A stretch of DNA of 64,000 bases. It comes from Okeania sp. SIO1I7. GTDB lineage: Bacteria > Cyanobacteriota > Cyanobacteriia > Cyanobacteriales > Microcoleaceae. Below, one piece after another: positions 26,610-34,256 of this stretch. Below the pieces are notes generated by a model that saw only the letters and a program-made list of their open reading frames with translations, ran no database searches and was not told the origin of the DNA. Made by a program: the position numbers and the translations under genes. Every line of letters begins with the position of its first letter. The first letter of the stretch is position 1. The stretch covers positions 106,656 to 170,655 of the forward strand of contig JAAHGF010000014.1 in assembly GCA_010672585.1 (NCBI GenBank), in the 5' to 3' direction.

Positions 26610-27884
26610 CTAAAACAGAGATAATTGAACCCAAGTTTCAGAAGTTTCTTGCTTCTCAGGCTGACCAACGTCTAAGCCTCCACAAGCAGGCAAGATGATA
26701 CCCACCTCGCATAATGCTTTATTTAATATGTTTCGTGCCGCGTTTTCATCTCTGTCTAAAACTATTCCACATTTAGTACAAGAATGAGTTCTAACTGATA
26801 AAGTTTTAGGTACTTTTTGACCACAATTACTACAATTTTGTGATGTATTGTGAGGGTTAACTTTAATTACATGAACACCGCGTTTTACCGCCACTGCATT
26901 CAGTTTTTCGATAAAAGCCCCCCAGGCTACATCATAGATTGATTTTGATAGTTTAGTATTTCTAGCTAAACCTTTAATATTTAGGTCTTCAACAGCAATT
27001 AAGTCACAATCTTTAACTAACTTATGAGCAGTTTTCAAGTGAAAATCTTCTCTTTGTCTGGCAATATGTTGATGCAATCTAGCAATTCTGTTCTGTACCT
27101 TTTTCCAGTTATTAGAGCCAATTTTTTTTCCAGATACTTTCCTTTGTTTCCTAGCTAAATTAGATTGTGCTTTTCTATAAAAATTAGGAACAGCAACAGT
27201 CTCACCAGTATTAGTAGTCAAGAACTCTTTTAACCCCACATCAATACCTATAACAGTTTTGATATTATCTGTGGGAATTAGACTAGGAACTGACTTATCT
27301 TCCAGACTAAAACTTATATAATAACCATCAACTTTTTTGGTTATAGTTGCAGTTTTGATCGTAAACCCATCTGGAATAGGTCTATGAACTATTACTGGAA
27401 TAGCACCAAACCTGCTAATAATAATATGCTTGCCATCAAATTTAACTGCTGCTTTAGGATGATTAACTCTACTAAAACAAAATGACCTTAATTTGCCAGA
27501 CTTCTTAAATCTTGGTCTACCAAATCTCTTGCCTGTGTTATCTGGAACTAACCAACGTTTCCAAGCTTTATCAAGTCTTTGTAAGTTAATTTGTTGAACT
27601 TCAGAATAGATTTCTTTGTATTCTGGAAAGAGAATTTTTGTTTGTTTAAGTGCTGATTGTTGAAAATAATAATCAGGCTTGCCAGGAATCTCGCCGATAG
27701 GACATGACACTATTGAGCATCGGTCTAATTGACACCTAGTTCTATTTAACCAGTCTAGTCTTTGACCATTAGCGTAATTCCAATGCCTCCTGAGCAACTC
27801 TAGCCAATAATCAATTTTGGCTGACTGTTCACAAGTGGGCTTGATTTTATAGCAATAAGTAATTATCATATTTTGATTGTACAT
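26610..27884 (-). CDS. tnpB: TnpB, RNA-guided endonuclease of the IS200/IS605 element
   Basis: A 424-residue TnpB (OrfB), the Cas12 ancestor family. The N-terminal helix-turn-helix region (about 1-60) and WED-like barrel are followed by a split RuvC nuclease: GIDVGLKEF with the first Asp (~213), IAVEDLNIKGLARN with the Glu (~299), and VLDRDENAARNIL with the last Asp (~383). A zinc ribbon with CSNCG and CTKCG lies between the last two. All catalytic and zinc residues are present, so it should be active. The start may be the ATG at 27884 or the one five codons later (MIITYCYKIKP). It cuts DNA next to a TAM under omega-RNA guidance, promoting retention of the element. It is divergent from tnpA with only 13 bases between starts. 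Confidence 0.93.
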   Translation of the reverse strand: MYNQNMIITYCYKIKPTCEQSAKIDYWLELLRRHWNYANGQRLDWLNRTRCQLDRCSIVSCPIGEIPGKPDYYFQQSALKQTKILFPEYKEIYSEVQQINLQRLDKAWKRWLVPDNTGKRFGRPRFKKSGKLRSFCFSRVNHPKAAVKFDGKHIIISRFGAIPVIVHRPIPDGFTIKTATITKKVDGYYISFSLEDKSVPSLIPTDNIKTVIGIDVGLKEFLTTNTGETVAVPNFYRKAQSNLARKQRKVSGKKIGSNNWKKVQNRIARLHQHIARQREDFHLKTAHKLVKDCDLIAVEDLNIKGLARNTKLSKSIYDVAWGAFIEKLNAVAVKRGVHVIKVNPHNTSQNCSNCGQKVPKTLSVRTHSCTKCGIVLDRDENAARNILNKALCEVGIILPACGGLDVGQPEKQETSETWVQLSLF

Positions 27885-27897
27885 TTACTGCTATGTT

Positions 27898-28308
27898 ATG
27901 TCAAGCAACTATAACAAAGGCTTCAGGTCTGTTTATTCCCTTACTGTTCATATAGTATTTGTCACCAAGTACCGAAAAAAGGTAATTACCTCTGAGATAC
28001 TCCCGCAGTTACATAAAATATTTGATGAAACCTGCCAAAAGTGGGAATGTGGGTTAGTAGAGTTTAATGGTGAAGTTGACCACGTACATTTGTTAATCAC
28101 ATTTAACCCAAAAGTTCAACTGAGCAAATTTATAGCCAATCTCAAAACTGTCTCTAGTAGGTTGATCCGGAGAGACTTTGCTGATTACCTAGCTAGGTTT
28201 TACAGGAAACCTGTACTGTGGACTGGTTCTTACTTTGTTGCTAGCTGCGGAAGTGTAACTGTTGAACAATTAAAGGAATATGTTGAACATCAATCGACAC
28301 CTACATAA
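27898..28308 (+). CDS. tnpA: TnpA, IS200/IS605 Y1 transposase
   Basis: A 136-residue HUH single-strand transposase. I start at the ATG at 27898 (MSSNYNKGFRSVYSLTVHIV), the usual N-terminus; an upstream TTG would add seven residues. VTKYRKKVI is the family strand, EVDHVHLLI (around 62-70) holds the HUH metal-binding histidines, and QLKEYVEHQ near the C-terminus carries the catalytic tyrosine. All key residues are intact. It excises and inserts the element as single-stranded DNA via the end hairpins and is divergent from tnpB, as in IS608-like elements. Confidence 0.93.
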   Translation: MSSNYNKGFRSVYSLTVHIVFVTKYRKKVITSEILPQLHKIFDETCQKWECGLVEFNGEVDHVHLLITFNPKVQLSKFIANLKTVSSRLIRRDFADYLARFYRKPVLWTGSYFVASCGSVTVEQLKEYVEHQSTPT

Positions 28309-28328
28309 GCTTGCTGTCGGCAATTCCC

Positions 28329-28358
28329 CTCCCGTTAAATCGGAGATTATAACGGGAG
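28329..28358 (+). repeat. IS200/IS605 end hairpin, tnpA side
   Basis: CTCCCGTTA, 12-base loop, TAACGGGAG; same stem and orientation as the hairpin at 26576-26606, differing in the loop (AATCGGAGATTA against AATCTCGCGATTA). Confidence 0.8.
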
Positions 28359-28370
28359 ACCCCTTGCCGA

Positions 28371-28974
28371 ATCAAGTTGGACAATATGTAATCTTAAAGA
28401 CTTTCACAAAAAAGTTTTCAGACATTCTAACTATTAATAAATTTATTACTAAGTAGTTATACTTTAATTAATCTCATTTATCTATATTAAAAACAATAGT
28501 TCTACTCTTTTCTCTGATACTCAAAGTTCATCACAACTGCTCAACAAAATTTGAGGCCAGATGTAACCTCTGAAAAAAATATGGCAAAGAATCCTCATAG
28601 CTGAATATATAAGATTGAATTATCTACATCAATACTCAAACATATAACTTTTTTTTATGATTTATATTTTTATAGCCTTTATAGAGTTATATTTTAGATG
28701 TTTGTAGAAAAATTTTAGCGATCTGTTTCTCAAAAAAATGATTTATGTTAGGATTAGTATATGATATTAATTACCAATAAAAATTGGGAATGTATATCAG
28801 GATGCATTTTTTTCAGATACAGGCTATAGATGGTTGATTGTATCGGATTAACCCAACTGATAGTTCCAGGTTTCACCCTATTGAAATGCTAAATTAGGGG
28901 ATGCCATTATCTACAATTAAATCAATAATAAGAATATTAGAGAGAAAAAAAATTACAGCTAGGGGGTGTCCATA
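28371..28974. other. AT-rich gap, nothing recognised
   Basis: No credible frame, hairpin terminator or known RNA was recognised. It presumably carries the promoter of the small membrane-protein gene. Confidence 0.35.
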
Positions 28975-29082
28975 ATGATTGACTTTGACGGGTTTTACAT
29001 TTTACTAACAGCTACTGTTTACTTGGGCTTAATTTACTTAGCATTGAGCTGGATTCCAAATAGAATTAAGAAACTTGGCTAG
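28975..29082 (+). CDS. 35-residue single-pass membrane protein
   Basis: A short gene with a strong ribosome site (AGGGGGTG at 28961-28968, about six bases before the ATG). The product begins MIDFDGFYILLTATVYLGLI and ends with a Pro-Asn-Arg and Lys-rich tail (SWIPNRIKKLG). It has an acidic N-terminus, one hydrophobic helix of about 20 residues and a basic C-terminus, as expected of the tiny subunits of thylakoid complexes (Pet, Psb, Psa, Ndh families). I cannot match it to PetG, PetL, PetM, PetN, PsbX or PsbY. The isolated position with a good Shine-Dalgarno in an otherwise empty 1.4-kb gap is the main argument that it is real. Confidence 0.55.
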   Translation: MIDFDGFYILLTATVYLGLIYLALSWIPNRIKKLG

Positions 29083-29192
29083 AGTTAGAGGGTTATGAAA
29101 TAGGGGATCGAGGTAAAAACCTTATTCTAATAAATATTATTATTGGAGCGATCTCCTATTAACCCTACCCTTTCCAAGCAAAATATTGTCAT

Positions 29193-29299
29193 TAGACATC
29201 TCCTCCAAAAGAGGGAATTAGGCAATAGGCAATAAGGAGAAGTAATTGATAATTCATGGATAAGAATTGATTTTATTTTTGATTTTTACCAGAGGTCTA
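29193..29299. mobile_element. 107-bp MITE-like element, second copy
   Basis: TAGACATCT and AGAGGTCTA ends (one mismatch in the inverted repeat), with internal AGAGGGAA, GATAATT, TGGATAAGAATTGATT and TTTTTGATTTTTACC in the same order as the copy at 25572-25662. Confidence 0.55.
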
Positions 29300-29444
29300 T
29301 TAGTCTTCCCAATAATATTAAGAACAGTAACTGAGTAAAAATACTTGTTATAAAATTAATTATCTAATTTTTTTGGCGTTGCTGATTTGAGATATGAAAT
29401 TCAACTTTAGGTAAATTTTAAGCTAAAACAATAGTGCAAATTAT

Positions 29445-29584
29445 ACCTAGTGGACTGTTTAAACTAAAATGATGCAATAGAAAATTGACGCTTAGATTGC
29501 TTCACTATTCTTTGCTATCGCAAAGCTACGCTAACGCTTCGGACAAATAACATCGCACTATTTAAGATGAAACAGTCCACTAGG
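29445..29584. mobile_element. 140-bp MITE with 15-bp perfect terminal inverted repeats
   Basis: CCTAGTGGACTGTTT (29445-29459) and AAACAGTCCACTAGG (29570-29584) are perfect inverted repeats. The interior has no coding capacity and includes CTATCGCAAAGCTACGC and GCTTCGGAC scraps. It sits between two short GTTGCTGA-containing sequences (about 29378 and 29587). Confidence 0.75.
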
Positions 29585-29764
29585 TGTTGCTGAATCAAGC
29601 TATGAAACCTCAATTTGACCAAATATAAAATGCTTTTCAGTTAATAGTTAGGCAATGGCCATTAAAGCACAATCATAGCCAGGCATCACCAACGCCATAC
29701 CTATTTATTTAGTCACCGAAAAACTCTTTTCTACCTCCTGACTCCTGTGAAATTATACATTTAT

Positions 29765-30427
29765 TCAGCAACGCCATTTTTTTAAGGGTACAGAAAGAAA
29801 CAAACCAAACTCTTGAGCAATATTACAACTAACTCTGGCATGAACCTTACCTTGACAATCATAAAAGCTAGCTCCTGGAGTTAGCGGAAAAATTCCTTCG
29901 TGCCAAATATTAGGATGTATATATAGTCCCTGAGTACCATCAAAATAAAAAGCCTTAAAATCTTCTGGTTTCACATCATCACCAGCTAAAGCTAAAGGTA
30001 CAACAAATGGCGAACTATTCAGAGGAAAAAATAATTGCCCACTGTCTGGATGATAATTTGTATGCCATAACAAAACACAAGAACGATCTAATTTTTCCTG
30101 GGGAATTTTTTGAGCTTCCCCAGGATTTTTTGACCAACCAAATAAATATTGATCGTTTACCGCTTGGTTTCTACCGTACAAAAAATCTCCTTCCCACCAC
30201 ACATCAAAATTGCCTGCGATAGTACCACCTTGATTACCTGTATCTACATCTATCGGACGCCAACCCTGAGCAGGCCAAGTAACAATTTCAATGGGAAAAT
30301 TGCGATAATCATCTACCAGTTGTCCATAACCTTTGAGTGACTCAGGTGTAGCGATAACAATTGGCAGTTCGTACCAAGGCAGTTCGGGGGGTACATCAGG
30401 AGAAAGATAATCAATTGGTTGCATCAT
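29765..30427 (-). CDS. Ureidoglycolate lyase-like (AllA superfamily, cupin fold) protein
   Basis: A 220-residue protein resembling ureidoglycolate hydrolase/lyase family members: LKGYGQLV near residues 31-38, HPDSGQLFFPLNSSPFVVPL around 126-145, GDDVKPEDFKAFYFDG around 149-164, YIHPNIWHEGIFPL around 168-181, and VHARVSC followed by FGLFLSVPL at the end. In purine degradation AllA releases urea and glyoxylate from ureidoglycolate. This version is longer than E. coli AllA (about 160 residues), with an N-terminal extension, so another carboxylic acid substrate is possible. No other purine-catabolism gene is adjacent, although a purine permease lies at 53-54 kb. The start choice (MMQP) is ambiguous by one codon. 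Confidence 0.7.
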   Translation of the reverse strand: MMQPIDYLSPDVPPELPWYELPIVIATPESLKGYGQLVDDYRNFPIEIVTWPAQGWRPIDVDTGNQGGTIAGNFDVWWEGDFLYGRNQAVNDQYLFGWSKNPGEAQKIPQEKLDRSCVLLWHTNYHPDSGQLFFPLNSSPFVVPLALAGDDVKPEDFKAFYFDGTQGLYIHPNIWHEGIFPLTPGASFYDCQGKVHARVSCNIAQEFGLFLSVPLKKWRC

Positions 30428-30809
30428 ATTATGTCCGGTTGAATACTTATAAATAACGACGGAGGAGTCAGGAGGGAAGAAGAAGGAAGAAGAGAAGAAA
30501 GTTTTTTATCACTAATTAAACAGACATGATATCATTGGTTGCTTCAAAAATATCAAAAAGTTTCTTTGACAGCGAATACTTTACGAATTCTATAGCTATG
30601 AAATAATTGTACTCATAAATTGGAGAAAAATCATTTGAAATAATTAACCATCTCTAATACAAATTCCCATGCATTAATGCTATACTTAGGCAACACTTCA
30701 TTTATTAATGTTAAGTAATTAAAAAGAGCCGAATCACTTTTTTGATAATTTTAGTCAAGTTGATGTTAATTACTCTGATTTTCACCTTAATTATTCGGTA
30801 AAAATCCTC

Positions 30810-30985
30810 TCATGAGCAAGGAGAAACAAGCGGTCGTTAGCGCAGCTTCCCGTAGGGTGGGATGGAGCCGAAACCTGCGCCATATCTAATCGACCAAGAG
30901 AGAAAAAATTTTCCTTTTATTCAATCCTCTTCCTTTTAGGGAGAGGTAATTATCAATTATCAATTATCAATTATCAATTATTGAA
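30810..30985 (+). repeat. Mosaic MITE-like repeat, shorter copy
   Basis: Modules shared with 14751-15054: GCGGTCGTTAGCGCAGC, GTAGGGTGGGATGG, ATCGACCAAGAGAG, TTCAATCCTCTTC and a right end AGAGGTAATTATCAATT followed by heptamer copies. The left arm is degenerate. Confidence 0.65.
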
Positions 30986-31109
30986 TTCTCCCCTACTCCC
31001 CTACTCAAGAAAATGTAGAAAAGTTTTTGAGAAATTGTATAAGTACTGTTCGATCATCCCACCTATGGCAAAATATTATTGAGGTAGATATATTAGACAG
31101 GGGTAGGTA

Positions 31110-32657
31110 ATGCAGGAAACTCCAATAAATTTTGTCTCATCCACGCAACAACAAACAAAAAATGTTAAGCAGGCAAAAATTTATTTCAGCTTAGGTAAAG
31201 TTTTAGCAAAAAAGGGAGAATGGAAAGAGGCGATCGCTGCTTATCGTCAAGCAATTGACAGAGAACAAAATTTTGCAGATGCTTACCACTTTTTAGGTGA
31301 TGCTTTGGTAGAAACGGGAGATAAAATAGAAGCAATAAATGTTTATCAAAAAGCAGTTGAAATCAATCCGGAATTGTGGGAAGTACATCATAAATTAGGA
31401 AATTTGTTGCCAGAAAAAGAAGAGTTAGAAGAGGCTATTTTTGCTTATCATAAATCTCTAGAATTAAAGTCAGATTTTTGTTGGTCTTATAATAACTTGG
31501 GGGATGTTTTAGTTAAGTTAGAGAGGTGGGAAGAAGCAGTTAATGCTTATCATCGAGCAATAGAATTAAATCCTGACTTTCCTTGGACTTATTATAATTT
31601 AGGGGATGTATTAGTGAAGTTGGGGAATTGGCGAGAAGCTATTGCTGCTTATCATCAAGCAGTAATGAGAAATCCTCAAGCTCCCTGGTATCTCTACAAG
31701 TTGGGGGAAACATTGCGCCAGCACGGTCAATTTGAGGAAGCTGTGGACTATTTGCGTCAGGCCATTGAACTAAAAACAGATGCGCCTGAGTTTTATCAAA
31801 GTTTGGGAGCAGCATTGGTAAAGCTGGATCGATGGTCAGAAGCAGAGGAGTATCTTAATCAATTAATTCAGTTTCCTCCTGACTCTCTTCCTACTTTCCG
31901 TGGAATTTTTCTTCAGTTAGGAAAAATATTAGTTACACAAGGAAATTGGAACTCTGCAATTGTAGCTTACTCTCATGCAGTCGAGTTTAACCAAAGCTAC
32001 AATTTATCTTACCATAATTTAGGGGATGTTCTGCAAGAAAAAGGATTTTTAGATCATGCACTTATAGTTTATCAAAAAGCAGTTGAGTTTGCTGACTCGC
32101 CAGTAACTCTAAATAATTTGAATGGGAAAACTGAGCAGTTAGAAAATAAATTTAAGAGGATGGATAATTTATTTTTGCAGTTATCTCCTTCTCAATTTAC
32201 TTCTGAAGAAATAACTATTGATGCGGAATTTCCCTTAACTCCAAATAATGGTTTTTATAGTCAAGAATACGACCGAAATGGAATTCCCTTTCGTTGGACA
32301 ATGCCTAGAAAACCTTTTGGGTTTGATATTTTTTACAACCACACTTGCGCCAAAAAAATTCAACTCAGGTTGGTCAATCAATCTATAAATAATTTAACAA
32401 TTTATTGTGCGATTGATCGTAATGTAATTCAACTACAAAAAGAACTTAGCGAAGATGAAAATTATGCTATTTTTACAGGTATTTTATCAGCACGTCAAGC
32501 TCAAGGTAAAACTAGAATTGATGTAATTGCCATATATGGAAATGAACAGCTGCATCTAACTAATAATATATTGACTTGGAACATACAAAAAGATAAGATT
32601 ATCGGCGTACCTTTCTCTAGGTTAAGCTTGAAAAAATTAATTCCTATAGTTTCTTGA
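31110..32657 (+). CDS. TPR-repeat protein with a C-terminal beta-rich domain
   Basis: A 515-residue soluble protein. Residues about 22-330 are tetratricopeptide repeats in 34-residue register (for example WKEAIAAYRQAIDREQNFADAYHFLGDAL, given here only by its pattern: W..A...Y..A......A...LG..L), eight or nine units. Residues ~350-515 form a separate domain rich in strands and aromatic residues (NGFYSQEYDRNGIPFRWT, KPFGFDIFY, IDVIAIYGNEQLHL) that I do not recognise. TPR proteins scaffold complexes; in cyanobacterial glycan clusters such proteins often sit beside glycosyltransferases. The ATG follows GGGTAGGTA. It heads a same-strand series of glycosyltransferase and sulfotransferase genes ending at 39345. 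Confidence 0.8.
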   Translation: MQETPINFVSSTQQQTKNVKQAKIYFSLGKVLAKKGEWKEAIAAYRQAIDREQNFADAYHFLGDALVETGDKIEAINVYQKAVEINPELWEVHHKLGNLLPEKEELEEAIFAYHKSLELKSDFCWSYNNLGDVLVKLERWEEAVNAYHRAIELNPDFPWTYYNLGDVLVKLGNWREAIAAYHQAVMRNPQAPWYLYKLGETLRQHGQFEEAVDYLRQAIELKTDAPEFYQSLGAALVKLDRWSEAEEYLNQLIQFPPDSLPTFRGIFLQLGKILVTQGNWNSAIVAYSHAVEFNQSYNLSYHNLGDVLQEKGFLDHALIVYQKAVEFADSPVTLNNLNGKTEQLENKFKRMDNLFLQLSPSQFTSEEITIDAEFPLTPNNGFYSQEYDRNGIPFRWTMPRKPFGFDIFYNHTCAKKIQLRLVNQSINNLTIYCAIDRNVIQLQKELSEDENYAIFTGILSARQAQGKTRIDVIAIYGNEQLHLTNNILTWNIQKDKIIGVPFSRLSLKKLIPIVS

Positions 32658-32674
32658 TTTTAGATTTTGCCTTT

Positions 32675-33120
32675 AAAAAAGCGGTCAGCGGTCAGCGGTC
32701 AGCAGTCAGCAAAATTGTTTTTTGACATTTAGAAGGTGATTTCAAACCCTCCTAAATGATCCTGCGCAATAGTTGCAGTGGATTTTAACTCAGAGCTATA
32801 AAAACTGATAGTTGAATGCTAAAAACTGATAGATAGTTAAGTTTTGAAATGTGGTCTCTTGAAGAAGGAAAAATATAAACTAATTATTGTTTTATACCAC
32901 TTTGAAAAAAGAATGCTACAAACAAGGTGCATCTCGATAAAAGATGCTTAAAAAGAGTAGATTCAATTCATTTAAAACAGTTATATCTATCATCTTTACC
33001 ATTTTTGTTTCATATTTACTCCTTCTTCCTTCTTCCTTCCTCCTTCTTCCTTCTTCCTTCTTCCTTCTTCCTTCTTCCTTCTTCCTTCTTCTTTCTTCCT
33101 TCTTCCTTATCTAACAAACA
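32675..33120. repeat. Short repeats before the GT2 gene, ending in a CTTCTTC tract
   Basis: GCGGTCAGCGGTCAGC copies at 32680-32710, two AAAACTGATAG copies near 32800-32835, and a long CTTCTTC/CTTCCTT heptamer tract at 33010-33106. The tract is open in the frame of the following gene but is not considered part of it. Confidence 0.75.
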
Positions 33121-33142
33121 TTTATCAAATTGGTATTATATT

Positions 33143-34081
33143 ATGCCGAGAATTGCTGCAACAATCTGCACTTATAATCGCTATGACTATTTAGCAAAAG
33201 CTATTGAAAGTGTGAGAAATCAAACTTTGACTCAGGAACAATACAAGATTCTGATTATTGATAACTCTCCAGACTATGAATATGCTCAGAAAGTGCAGCA
33301 GGAATATCACCAACCACCATTTTTAATTTACCATATTGAAAAAATTCCTGGGCTGTCCAATGCTCGAAATGTGGCTGCTAAACTATGTGAAACAGAGTTT
33401 ATCGCCTATCTAGATGATGATGCGATCGCTTCTCCTCAGTGGCTAGAAAAAATAGTAGCAGGTTTCGACAGCTTTGGCACTAATGCAGCAGCTTTAGGAG
33501 GTAGAGTAGATCCAATTTGGGAGATAGAGCGCCCTACTTGGTTGCATGATGAGTTACTTAGTTATGTTTCAGTGGTCAACTGGGGTGGAGAAATACGGGT
33601 TGCCAAACCTGATGAATGGTTTGCCGGAGCAAATATTGCTTTCCGGACTCAAGACATTCTAGAAAATGGTGGCTTTGATGTTTCTCTGGGACGCACTGGC
33701 AGTGGAACATCCTTAATGAGCAACGAAGAAATTCATCTTCTGAATCAAATAAAAAGTAAAGGAAAGCTCACCATTTATGCTCCAGAAGCTAAAGTTGACC
33801 ATTTAGTTGAAAAAAAGCGATTAAATCATGCTTGGTTTCGCAAACGAGTTGTTTGGCAAGCAGTTTCAGACTATCAAATGAACCCAGAAAAGGCAATTGA
33901 GGAAGCTCAGTCTGGATGGAGTTTTTTGTTAGAATATTTCTTTGGACTACCGCCGAAAGAACGAACTATTCGAGGGTTATTTTATGACACCGACGATCCG
34001 AAACAGTTTCGAGAGCAACTTTGGGTGCTGTCTACATTTACAGCAATGCTCTTATCTGGGTTTGATGGTGTGGAGAAATAG
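33143..34081 (+). CDS. Family 2 glycosyltransferase
   Basis: A 312-residue GT-A enzyme transferring a sugar from a nucleotide donor to a growing glycan. I start at the ATG at 33143 (MPRIAATICTYNRYDYLAKA). The longer open frame to 32927 translates the CTTCTTC tract into a Phe-Leu-Pro-Ser repeat and is rejected. Landmarks: ICTYNR at the nucleotide-binding strand, ESVRNQTL, the acceptor-turn GLSNARNVAA (around 70-79), AYLDDDA (DxD, metal binding, around 92-98), and GANIAFR with a later EIHLL/EEIH segment for the catalytic base. The DDD motif is intact, so it should be active. It is soluble, presumably peripheral to the membrane. It is followed after a repeat by a GT4 protein on the same strand. 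Confidence 0.88.
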   Translation: MPRIAATICTYNRYDYLAKAIESVRNQTLTQEQYKILIIDNSPDYEYAQKVQQEYHQPPFLIYHIEKIPGLSNARNVAAKLCETEFIAYLDDDAIASPQWLEKIVAGFDSFGTNAAALGGRVDPIWEIERPTWLHDELLSYVSVVNWGGEIRVAKPDEWFAGANIAFRTQDILENGGFDVSLGRTGSGTSLMSNEEIHLLNQIKSKGKLTIYAPEAKVDHLVEKKRLNHAWFRKRVVWQAVSDYQMNPEKAIEEAQSGWSFLLEYFFGLPPKERTIRGLFYDTDDPKQFREQLWVLSTFTAMLLSGFDGVEK

Positions 34082-34099
34082 GGTGTCTTTTTAAGGAGT

Positions 34100-34194
34100 A
34101 GGGAAGTGGGGGAGTAGGGGAGTAGGGGAGTAGGGGAGTAGGGGAGTAGGGAGTAGGGGAGTGGGGGAGTGGGGGAGTAGGGGAGTAGGGAGAA
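34100..34194. repeat. Tandem GGGGAGTA repeat
   Basis: About eleven copies of GGGGAGTA/GGGGGAGT, the reverse complement of the tract at 9450-9543, filling the gap between the GT2 and GT4 genes. Confidence 0.85.
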
Positions 34195-34256
34195 ATAATT
34201 GATTTTCTGTTTTATTATTGGAGATGTCTAGTGGAGGTAGGAGAGAGAGATTAAGC

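Larger units (their letters stand above)
26550..28370 (-). mobile_element. IS200/IS605-family insertion sequence (tnpA + tnpB)
   Basis: A single-strand 'peel and paste' element carrying a Y1 transposase and a divergently transcribed TnpB. Both ends carry the same hairpin in the same orientation (26576-26606 and 28329-28358), as expected for this family and unlike inverted-repeat IS. On the minus strand, TTGAT (28375-28371) lies just outside the tnpA-side end; TTGAT is the target and TAM of ISDra2-type elements. The exact tnpB-side end is uncertain (about 26550-26572). Both genes look intact. Confidence 0.8.

Noticed and set aside
32927-33142. N-terminal extension of the GT2 gene (Phe-Leu-Pro-Ser repeats)
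   Set aside because: It is a translation of the CTTCTTC repeat tract. The family N-terminus begins at the ATG at 33143.
34218-34256. Longer start for the GT4-type gene (TTG at 34218)
   Set aside because: The ATG at 34257 has AGGAG at a suitable distance and starts a family-like N-terminus; the upstream residues are not conserved-looking.
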